From Ruminococcus sp. UBA7158 (GTDB lineage Bacteria; Bacillota; Clostridia; Oscillospirales; Ruminococcaceae), in contig DKWG01000040.1 in NCBI GenBank assembly GCA_002491605.1, forward strand, positions 1 to 8,637: a stretch of 8,637 nucleotides of DNA, given 5' to 3'. Each line of letters starts with the position of its first letter. Position 1 is the first letter of the stretch. A program made the position numbers and the translations under genes. The notes under the pieces are model-generated. The model was not told where the DNA came from, ran no database searches, and saw only the letters and a program-made list of their open reading frames with translations. Positions 1-5,242 of the stretch are shown here, piece after piece.

Positions 1-7
1 TCTTATC

Positions 8-36
8 ATTTTAGCACATACAAATATCCACAATTT
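8..36 (-). promoter_or_regulatory. Possible promoter for an unseen gene beyond the left edge
   Basis: On the minus strand TGTGCTAAAATGATA contains a -10-like TAAAAT (8-13) preceded by TGC, an extended -10. The same TGTGCTAAAAT string forms the -10 of the galE promoter at 3983-3988. The -35 region is poor (AAATTG at 17 bp). Its gene would lie to the left of the window, so nothing confirms it. Confidence 0.3.
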
Positions 37-56
37 GTAGTGACCCCAAACGCACG

Positions 57-76
57 ATTATACACCGTTTTGCACA
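57..76 (-). promoter_or_regulatory. Possible promoter with TGTGCAAA box, facing left
   Basis: The minus strand reads TGTGCAAA (69-76), six bases, then a perfect TATAAT (57-62). The same box at the same spacing occurs upstream of the small peptide gene at 542-561. No good -35 hexamer sits 17 bp upstream, so a promoter here may need an activator. Positions 1-143 contain no convincing gene; this element and the one at 8-36 are all I see there. Confidence 0.35.
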
Positions 77-143
77 CATTAATTCGCCTGATGAAATGCA
101 AACGCATAATATAAGATTGCACCGACTGAGCCTTGAGCAATGC

Positions 144-177
144 AAAAATGCACTGCCTATAAAGACAGTGCATTTTT
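144..177 (-). terminator. Rho-independent terminator of the small peptide gene
   Basis: A perfect 12-bp inverted repeat (AAAAATGCACTG at 144-155 with its complement at 166-177) has a 10-base loop. In the minus direction the stem ends in a run of five T. It lies about 55 bases after the stop codon of the peptide gene. The A/T flanks are symmetric, so it could also work in the plus direction. Confidence 0.85.
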
Positions 178-230
178 CATTGTTTTAAATCAGCTCAGCC
201 AAAGCTTTTTGCTTTTAAGCTAAACAAAGA

Positions 231-464
231 TTAGTGCTTCTTACCGAAAGCAACTGCTGCGCCTGCCAAAACCATCGGCAAAACAGCGATTGCAAGACCT
301 GTTGTAGGGTTGTTGTCAGGAGTCTCGGGCTTAGGATCTTCAACAACGATATCAGTAGGCTCGTCTGTCTCAGTCGGCTGATCTGTGGGCTCGGCAAAGG
401 CTGCAACTGAAAGAACGCAAACAACCATCATAAGTGCCAAAAGCATTGCTACAAGTTTCTTCAT
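231..464 (-). CDS. Small secreted peptide with NPTTG cell-wall sorting-type signal
   Basis: This is a 77-residue protein with three parts. Residues 1-24 are a signal peptide (KK, a long hydrophobic core, AFA before the likely cut at 24/25). Residues 25-51 are a Pro/Thr/Asp/Glu-rich stretch with EPTD-type repeats. Residues 52-56 are NPTTG, followed by a hydrophobic segment (57-73) and a KKH tail. Sorting signals in Gram-positive bacteria have this order: pentapeptide, membrane segment, positive tail; NPxTG is a variant of LPxTG. If a sortase cleaves after Thr55, only about 31 acidic residues would be left on the wall, with no folded domain. Its role is unknown to me. The start is secure: AAGGAGG (474-480) lies 9 bases before the ATG. 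It has its own terminator (144-177) and a likely promoter near 542-561. No sortase gene is in the window. It could instead simply be membrane-anchored. Confidence 0.85.
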   Translation of the reverse strand: MKKLVAMLLALMMVVCVLSVAAFAEPTDQPTETDEPTDIVVEDPKPETPDNNPTTGLAIAVLPMVLAGAAVAFGKKH

Positions 465-486
465 AGAATTTAACCTCCTTAAAATT

Positions 487-526
487 CAGCGTAAACGCTG
501 CATACCGATAACTAAAATCTGTTATC
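487..526 (-). promoter_or_regulatory. Two hairpins in the leader of the small peptide mRNA
   Basis: On the minus strand GATAAC/GTTATC (507-526, 8-base loop) and CAGCG/CGCTG (487-500, 4-base loop) form two short hairpins. Both lie between the predicted transcription start (about 535) and the ribosome binding site (474-480). The second ends six bases before AAGGAGG. Such 5' hairpins often stabilise abundant mRNAs; this role is inferred. Confidence 0.45.
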
Positions 527-541
527 AGTATTATGTATATT

Positions 542-561
542 ATTATATATCAGTTTGCACA
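542..561 (-). promoter_or_regulatory. Likely promoter of the small peptide gene
   Basis: A perfect TATAAT (542-547, minus strand) is preceded at six bases by TGTGCAAA (554-561). The -35 position at 17 bp (TAGTAA) is poor. An alternative reading pairs TTGTGC as the -35 with TATACA 17 bp downstream. A predicted start near 535 would give a leader of about 70 bases. Confidence 0.5.
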
Positions 562-650
562 AATTTACTATTGCCAAAATATACAATCATTCAGTGCTGT
601 GAAAAGATAAATATAGCATTGTGCAAAAAACTCAAAAATATTGCATGCAA
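554..650. promoter_or_regulatory. Dyad symmetric elements upstream of the peptide promoter
   Basis: TTTGCACAA (554-562) and TTGTGCAAA (619-627) are 9-bp inverted copies 56 bases apart. A perfect 10-bp palindrome TTGCATGCAA lies at 641-650. Together they look like binding sites for a regulator of the peptide gene. The stretch 465-803 contains no credible gene; besides these elements it holds the leader hairpins, the promoter and the GH30 terminator. Confidence 0.3.
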
Positions 651-740
651 AATGTAAATTTTATGTGAATATGCTGATTATACTTGGTTTATGTCGCTTA
701 GCAATTCAAATTAAAACAGTCGATATATAAGTAACATATA

Positions 741-772
741 AGGCTTGCTGTGTGTTAATACGCAGCAAGCCT
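741..772 (-). terminator. Terminator of the GH30 gene
   Basis: AGGCTTGCTGTG (741-752) pairs with CGCAGCAAGCCT (761-772) through 12 positions, one of them a G-U pair, with an 8-base loop. It lies about 30 bases downstream of the GH30 stop codon. The tail on the minus strand is only moderately T-rich (TTATATGTTACTT), so termination may be incomplete. Confidence 0.65.
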
Positions 773-803
773 ATAATACAAAAACAATTCAATCGCCGAA
801 AGC

Positions 804-2660
804 TTATTTAACTTCCTTAGGATAAATCTTCATGACAAGAGTTGTAAGTGTGTCGGCAGGGGCATCAATGCTGTAGTATCTGAGCCAGCCTAAATCCTTC
901 ATATATTCGTTGAGCTGCTGCTCTTTATTGAAGTCGGTTGTTTTTCTCGTTGTTTGATATATTCTGCCCTGCTTAATCTTATAGTCGCCGAGCTGTAGCT
1001 TTAAATGCTCGTCATCCTTTGTATTGTTTAAAAGTACCAGAACAAGCTCGTCGCCTTCAGGAGACAAGAACGCTGTTGCCTTTGATTTGGAAGCGTTGAG
1101 CGAGACGTCTACTCTCTTGTATCCGTTTTTGATGAACTTAGAGAAGTGCATCATTATGTAGTGGTTTCCACGGCGCTTGACGTATGAATTTGCCGGCCAG
1201 TCGCCGATTTCTATTAAGCAGTTGGCGTCATCCGGCGGCCAAACTCCGTTCCAATAGAGATATGCGTTGACATTTTCATAATTCAACTCGTTGATAATAG
1301 TCTCAGCGTGCTTAAAGAAATCGTTTGTATACCACTCGGTTTGCCAGAGTGTGTAATCAGGGAATGCTTCTCTGACCTCTTTAAAGCTCTGAGGGGTATT
1401 TGCACTGCCGTAAAGATGGTGAGCGATAGTGTCAAAGCTCTCCGGTGCTTCCTTGATTAAAGGATTGAGATAGTTTTTCATCAAGGACGCAGTGTCAGCC
1501 ATTACCTCAGCGCCCATTATCTTAGGTGCTTTATCTCCGAAAGCTTCCTTGAACGCTTTATATATAGCTATATGCGCCTTCCAATATGCACAGTGATATT
1601 CGTTTTCATCAGGACCGAAATAGAAGCCGGCTTCCTCTCTTGCCTTTCCTGTTTCATCAATATGCAGTCCCTGAAGCTCTGTTTCGTTGGAGATTGCAAA
1701 GTAATCAACAGGTATTCCTGCCTCCTGGAAATACTTTATCGACTGAACGCAGAACTTCGCAAGCTCATCATACATATACTCGCCCTTTGAGTTTTTAGCA
1801 AGTGTATAATAAGTATGACCTTCGTTGTCCTTGGGAACATACTTAACAAATTTCAGCTCGCGGTCGTACTGACCCCAGCTTGTAACCATAACTATCGGGT
1901 CTATGCCGCGCTTCTTAGCGGCTTCATAGTACGCCTTATAGCTTTTATAAGTAGTGTCCTCAAATCCGCCGCCGTAGCCTCTGACCTTATTCAAATCTCT
2001 GAACCTTAAGATATTGAAGCCGCAGTCCTTGAATATCCAGTCATATGCCTTTTCAGCGTGTATGTTACTTGTGAGCCAGTCGCCGTACCATGTATATGAC
2101 GCTCCCCAGCCGTCAAAGGTCTGATATGTTTTCTTAACGTCGAACTTAACGGCAGGACTTCCCTTAACAGTCCACTTTACTACAACTGAGGTGACGACGT
2201 TTTGGTCGCCGCCGATTCCGAAGTTCATCAAATGGTCAAGTCTTAAGGGCTTACCGTCTTCATCGTGCTTCTTGTCGGTATAAACCTTAATAATGCCGGA
2301 AGCATCAAATGTTGCAACCTTTTTATCACCGACATTCTTTATTTTACACTGATGATACGAAACGTTCGGATACAAATGTCCGCCGTAGTCGCCGCTCTGG
2401 AACATTATCGAGGGGGATGAGTTTCCCTTGTATGTTATCTCAATAACAGCTCCCGGCTGCTGTATGGCATCAATGAATCCGTTCATCAGCGGAGGATCAA
2501 TCCAGCTTGTTATAAATGCAGGATACCATCCCTCAAGCTTTTTTTCGCCGGTAAAAACAGTGTAGCTCTGCGGAGTATCTGCAAACGATACAACGCTGAC
2601 AGAGGTACACATAATTATAACAGCTAAAAGCATACTGATGCCTTTAAAAAACTTTCTCAT
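804..2660 (-). CDS. Secreted GH30-family glycoside hydrolase with N-terminal carbohydrate-binding-like domain
   Basis: This is a 618-residue exported retaining glycosidase. A signal peptide covers residues 1-27 (SFA before the likely cut). Residues about 30-170 look like a beta-sandwich of the carbohydrate-binding type (PGAVIEITYKG, SPSIMFQSG). The GH30 TIM barrel runs from about 178 to 505. It shows the QTFDGWGAS entry motif (180-188), the general acid/base Glu326 in ISNETEL, HHLYG (414-418), and the nucleophile Glu442 in LWQTEW. The C-terminal part (505-618) is the beta domain that usually wraps back on GH30 barrels. Family members include glucuronoxylanases, beta-1,6-glucanases and galactanases, and glucosylceramidases; I cannot choose a subfamily. 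No dockerin, sorting signal or surface-layer repeat is seen, so the enzyme is probably released. GAGGAG (2668-2673) lies 7 bases before the ATG at 2660. A TTG five codons upstream, at 2675, overlaps that site and is rejected. Confidence 0.9.
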   Translation of the reverse strand: MRKFFKGISMLLAVIIMCTSVSVVSFADTPQSYTVFTGEKKLEGWYPAFITSWIDPPLMNGFIDAIQQPGAVIEITYKGNSSPSIMFQSGDYGGHLYPNVSYHQCKIKNVGDKKVATFDASGIIKVYTDKKHDEDGKPLRLDHLMNFGIGGDQNVVTSVVVKWTVKGSPAVKFDVKKTYQTFDGWGASYTWYGDWLTSNIHAEKAYDWIFKDCGFNILRFRDLNKVRGYGGGFEDTTYKSYKAYYEAAKKRGIDPIVMVTSWGQYDRELKFVKYVPKDNEGHTYYTLAKNSKGEYMYDELAKFCVQSIKYFQEAGIPVDYFAISNETELQGLHIDETGKAREEAGFYFGPDENEYHCAYWKAHIAIYKAFKEAFGDKAPKIMGAEVMADTASLMKNYLNPLIKEAPESFDTIAHHLYGSANTPQSFKEVREAFPDYTLWQTEWYTNDFFKHAETIINELNYENVNAYLYWNGVWPPDDANCLIEIGDWPANSYVKRRGNHYIMMHFSKFIKNGYKRVDVSLNASKSKATAFLSPEGDELVLVLLNNTKDDEHLKLQLGDYKIKQGRIYQTTRKTTDFNKEQQLNEYMKDLGWLRYYSIDAPADTLTTLVMKIYPKEVK

Positions 2661-2676
2661 ATCAACACTCCTCAAA

Positions 2677-2690
2677 GTAAATATATTTAC
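2677..2690. promoter_or_regulatory. Perfect 14-bp palindrome at the GH30 transcription start
   Basis: GTAAATATATTTAC is a perfect palindrome that directly abuts the -10 box (2691-2696) and ends three bases before the ribosome binding site. The predicted start of transcription (about 2684) falls inside it. A repressor bound here would block initiation. It could also be chance in AT-rich DNA. Confidence 0.45.
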
Positions 2691-2719
2691 ATTATATAAC
2701 CTTGTCTCTTTGCTTTCAA
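2691..2719 (-). promoter_or_regulatory. Sigma-A promoter of the GH30 gene
   Basis: On the minus strand TTGAAA (2714-2719), a 17-bp spacer and a perfect TATAAT (2691-2696) form a near-consensus promoter. The leader would be only about 25 bases. It lies after the galE terminator, so the hydrolase gene is its own transcription unit. Confidence 0.8.
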
Positions 2720-2757
2720 TTGACTAAGCAAACAAAATATAAAAGTTAATTTTATGC

Positions 2758-2798
2758 AAAATACCATCAGCTGCAATAACAGAGGCTGATGGTATTTT
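2758..2798 (-). terminator. Terminator of galE
   Basis: A perfect 14-bp inverted repeat (AAAATACCATCAGC at 2758-2771, complement at 2785-2798), extendable by one C-G pair, has a 13-base loop. The stem ends in four T on the minus strand. It lies about 70 bases after the galE stop and just upstream of the GH30 promoter. The symmetric flanks could also stop plus-strand transcripts. Confidence 0.85.
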
Positions 2799-2866
2799 GT
2801 GATTCATTTCAGGTTAATACATACAGAAACAGCCGGCTAAGCGTGCAAAAGCATCTTAAATACTCA

Positions 2867-3892
2867 TTACAGCGAATTATATCCGTTAGGATTGTTCTTT
2901 TGCCAATTCCACGAATCACGGCACATATCGTCTATGCTATATTCAGCCTTCCAGCCGAGCTCCTTTTCTGCAAGTGACGGGTCAGAATAGCTCGCATCGG
3001 TGTCTCCGGGACGTCTCGGGCAAATTACATATGGCAGTTCCCTGCCGCACGCCTTGTTGTATGCCTTTAAAACGTCCAAAACAGAATAACCGATTCCCGT
3101 ACCCAAATTATATATAAGCACTCCGCCGTTTTCAGATGATATCTTCTCAAGCGCCTTGATGTGACCGTCAGCTAAGTCGCAGACGTGAATATAGTCTCTT
3201 ACGCCTGTTCCGTCGTGTGTTTTGTAGTCGTTTCCGAAAACGTTTAAGTGTTCACGCTTTCCGACTGCGACCTGAGCAATGTAAGGAACCAAATTATTCG
3301 GTATTCCCTGCGGATCCTCTCCGATAAGTCCTGACTGATGCGCTCCGATCGGATTGAAGTATCTGAGCAAAACGACATTCCACTCGCTGTCGGCAGTGTG
3401 TACATCTGTAAGTATCTGCTCTATCATGCTCTTAGACCAGCCATAGGGATTTGTGCAGACTCCCTTAGGGCAGTCTTCGGTTATCGGGACAAACTCAGGC
3501 TCTCCGTAGACCGTCGCCGATGAACTGAAAATGATATTTTTAACCCCGTGCTCCTTCATCGACTCAAGAAGTGTTATAGTTCCGCCGATGTTGTTCTTAT
3601 AATATTCGATCGGCTTGGCTACAGATTCGCCCACAGCCTTTAAACCTGCAAAGTGAATGAGTGCGGTTATATCCGGATTTTCGTCAAAAATGCGGTCAAT
3701 AGCCGCTTTGTCGAGCATATCCGCTTTATAAAACTTCAAGCTCTTCCCTGCCAGCTTTTGAACCCTGTTGAGCGACTCCTCACTGGAGTTTGACAGATTG
3801 TCGAAAACAACAACCTCATAGCCGTTTTCCAAGAGCTTCAAAACAGTGTGTGAGCCGATATATCCCGCTCCGCCCGAAACAAGAATAGACAT
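2867..3892 (-). CDS. galE: UDP-glucose 4-epimerase
   Basis: GalE is a cytoplasmic NAD-dependent enzyme. It interconverts UDP-galactose and UDP-glucose in the Leloir pathway and supplies UDP-galactose for surface glycans. The 341 residues match the usual bacterial length (about 338). The NAD-binding GGAGYIG is at residues 7-13. The catalytic Ser125 lies in SSSATVYG. Tyr150 and Lys154 form the YxxxK pair in NPYGWSK, with the same 25-residue Ser-Tyr spacing as E. coli GalE. LRYFNPIGAH (176-185), GTGVRDYIHV and YNLGTG are further family signatures. CCTCCCT (3901-3907), read as AGGGAGG, lies 8 bases before the ATG. It has its own extended -10 promoter and terminator. No galK or galT is adjacent, so whether it serves galactose use or glycan synthesis is open. 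Confidence 0.97.
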   Translation of the reverse strand: MSILVSGGAGYIGSHTVLKLLENGYEVVVFDNLSNSSEESLNRVQKLAGKSLKFYKADMLDKAAIDRIFDENPDITALIHFAGLKAVGESVAKPIEYYKNNIGGTITLLESMKEHGVKNIIFSSSATVYGEPEFVPITEDCPKGVCTNPYGWSKSMIEQILTDVHTADSEWNVVLLRYFNPIGAHQSGLIGEDPQGIPNNLVPYIAQVAVGKREHLNVFGNDYKTHDGTGVRDYIHVCDLADGHIKALEKISSENGGVLIYNLGTGIGYSVLDVLKAYNKACGRELPYVICPRRPGDTDASYSDPSLAEKELGWKAEYSIDDMCRDSWNWQKNNPNGYNSL

Positions 3893-3982
3893 ATTATTTT
3901 CCTCCCTGTAATTTCGTTTTAAGCATATTCAGATTAATGAAGTCAATCATTGATACTGCAAATGCACATTTTGTTCTACTAT

Positions 3983-4012
3983 ATTTTAGCACAAGCAACA
4001 CCTTATAGTCAA
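3983..4012 (-). promoter_or_regulatory. Promoter of galE
   Basis: TTGACT (4007-4012), an 18-bp spacer and TAAAAT (3983-3988) preceded by TGC give a -35 plus extended -10 promoter on the minus strand. The leader is about 85 bases. Confidence 0.75.
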
Positions 4013-4073
4013 CCAAAATATATGATATCGGCTCAATCAAAATACAAAATAATTCATCGACATTTTGCAGGGG

Positions 4074-4089
4074 TGTAATTACTATTACA
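4074..4089. promoter_or_regulatory. Candidate operator dyad in the divergent galE/SDR region
   Basis: TGTAAT, four bases, ATTACA is a 16-bp symmetric site midway between the two divergent promoters. It lies about 45 bases upstream of the SDR -35 and about 60 bases upstream of the galE -35. The 316-base gap 3893-4208 otherwise holds only the two promoters and ribosome binding sites. Confidence 0.35.
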
Positions 4090-4134
4090 GTCGGCATAAA
4101 TTCATGACATGTTAGGCAGCAACAATATTTTGTA

Positions 4135-4163
4135 TTGCAAAAGCCGTTGACTTAATGTATAAT
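4135..4163 (+). promoter_or_regulatory. Promoter of the SDR gene and probably of the SDR/ABC-F unit
   Basis: TTGCAA (4135-4140), a 17-bp spacer and a perfect TATAAT (4158-4163) lie 45 bases upstream of the ATG. An overlapping TTGACT (4147-4152) has a weaker partner (CATTAT) at 17 bp and might give a second start. Confidence 0.7.
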
Positions 4164-4208
4164 AATATTCATTATTATAATTACGTCAAAGATTAGGGTG
4201 CATGAAAG

Positions 4209-5159
4209 ATGTCATATATTATAACCGGCGCAACAGGTCATATCGGAAATAATTTAGTCAAATATCTGCGCAAGACAGATAAAAACACAGCTATAACCGT
4301 TTTGCTCAGACGCAAGACCGATTTATTCGCAGATGATAATGTTTTAGTTAAGGTTGTTGATTTTTCTGACACTTCGGTACTGAGCGAGTGCATATGCTCA
4401 AATGATACCGTCATTCACCTTGCCGGCGTTATTGACTTGACAGACAAGCGAATTGACGAAATGGAGAATATAAATGTCAGGCTGACAAAAACGCTTTGTG
4501 ACATCTGCCTTGAAAAGTCTGCAAGATTTATCTATGTCGGAAGCGTAGACGGCATATATAAATCAGGCGACGAAATTATAACCGAGCCTTACGATTATTA
4601 TCCCGAAAAGGTTGAGGGCGGATACGGAAAGTCCAAAGCCAAGGCGTCTAAGTATGTACTGAATGCAATAAATACTCATCCTGAATTTAAATGCGCAATG
4701 ATACTCCCCTCTGCGGTCGTAGGTGAAAACGACATCAAGCCGTCTGAGGTGGGAAAAATAATTACAAACTGTATTAAAGGAAAAGCAGAATTCGGAATGA
4801 AGGGCGGATATAATTTCGTCGACGTTAAAGACGTCTGCTACTGTATTCAAAAGGTCATCGAGCTTGATAAGAGGGGTCAGTACATTGTTTCGGGAGAAAA
4901 CGTCAGCGTCAAGCAGATGTACGCGCTTATAAACAAAGCCATCGGTCGGCGCGGCACACCCATAATTATACCGACCTTTTTGGTCAAGCTCGCCATGCCG
5001 TTTGTAGACGTTTTAACTCCTATAACGGTTAAATCACTTTTAGAGCCTCACAACTATTCAAGCGAAAAGGCTGTGCGAGAGCTTGGACTCAAGCAAACCT
5101 CGGCTGAGGATGCAATAAAAAGCTCTGTTATTTGGCTGAAGGAAAATGCTGAACATTGA
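4209..5159 (+). CDS. Extended SDR NAD(P)-dependent epimerase/reductase
   Basis: This is a 316-residue Rossmann-fold protein of the extended short-chain dehydrogenase/reductase type. GATGHIG (7-13) is the dinucleotide-binding loop. VIHLAG (68-73) follows strand 4. Ser112 in YVGSVDGIY, with Tyr139 and Lys143 in YGKSK, forms the catalytic triad. LPSAVVG (166-172) and YNFVDVKDV (201-209) are typical of the dihydroflavonol-reductase, 3-beta-HSD and HpnA-like branch rather than of true sugar-nucleotide epimerases. The substrate cannot be read from sequence. The C-terminal 250-316 is the variable substrate lobe. AGGGTG (4195-4200) lies 8 bases before the ATG. An ATG at 4202 is out of frame. It is followed by the ABC-F gene with no terminator between, so they are probably co-transcribed. 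Confidence 0.85.
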   Translation: MSYIITGATGHIGNNLVKYLRKTDKNTAITVLLRRKTDLFADDNVLVKVVDFSDTSVLSECICSNDTVIHLAGVIDLTDKRIDEMENINVRLTKTLCDICLEKSARFIYVGSVDGIYKSGDEIITEPYDYYPEKVEGGYGKSKAKASKYVLNAINTHPEFKCAMILPSAVVGENDIKPSEVGKIITNCIKGKAEFGMKGGYNFVDVKDVCYCIQKVIELDKRGQYIVSGENVSVKQMYALINKAIGRRGTPIIIPTFLVKLAMPFVDVLTPITVKSLLEPHNYSSEKAVRELGLKQTSAEDAIKSSVIWLKENAEH

Positions 5160-5203
5160 GTATCGAACAGCGACGCTTGAATACATAATAACAAAGAAAG
5201 GAT

Positions 5204-5226
5204 GCCCTATGCACTTTGTGCAGGGC
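5204..5226 (+). promoter_or_regulatory. Hairpin in the ABC-F leader
   Basis: GCCCT pairs with AGGGC and GCAC with GTGC around a TTT loop, with a 2-base bulge (AT, 5209-5210). No T-run follows, so it is not a terminator. It enclosed the start codon of the short upstream ORF and part of its codons, and its 3' arm carries an AGGG that would otherwise be free. This points to control at translation, which is inferred. Confidence 0.45.
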
Positions 5227-5235
5227 GCAAGTTAA
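5209..5235 (+). CDS. Possible 8-residue leader peptide upstream of the ABC-F gene
   Basis: ATG at 5209 starts an ORF reading MHFVQGAS, with TAA at 5233-5235. It has a fair ribosome binding site (AAAGGA, 5197-5202, six bases before the ATG). The stop lies seven bases before the ATG of the ABC-F gene, which itself lacks a well-placed Shine-Dalgarno sequence. This would suit translational coupling. Leader peptides of this size control several antibiotic-resistance ABC-F and erm genes by ribosome stalling. I do not recognise this peptide as a known stalling sequence. Confidence 0.4.
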   Translation: MHFVQGAS

Positions 5236-5242
5236 CAGTAAA

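Noticed and set aside
385..657. 90-codon plus-strand ORF over the peptide gene start and promoter
   Set aside because: It is antisense to the peptide gene, lacks a ribosome binding site and reads low-complexity sequence.
1572..2009. Several plus-strand ORFs of 64-72 codons inside the GH30 gene
   Set aside because: All are antisense to a gene with clear catalytic motifs and have no ribosome binding sites.
2661..2675. TTG start adding five residues (MRSVD) to the GH30 protein
   Set aside because: These codons include the Shine-Dalgarno bases GAGGAG used by the ATG at 2660, and the signal peptide begins naturally with MRKFFKG.
804..3892. galE and GH30 as one operon for galactose-containing polysaccharide
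   Set aside because: A perfect 14-bp terminator and a near-consensus promoter separate them.
3894..4097. 67-codon minus-strand ORF directly upstream of galE
   Set aside because: It has no ribosome binding site, covers the galE promoter and ribosome binding site, and its composition is that of AT-rich noncoding DNA.
5216..5242. TTG start adding nine residues to the ABC-F protein
   Set aside because: The added residues do not resemble the family N-terminus, the TTG lies in the loop of the leader hairpin and its ribosome binding site would be about 13 bases away.
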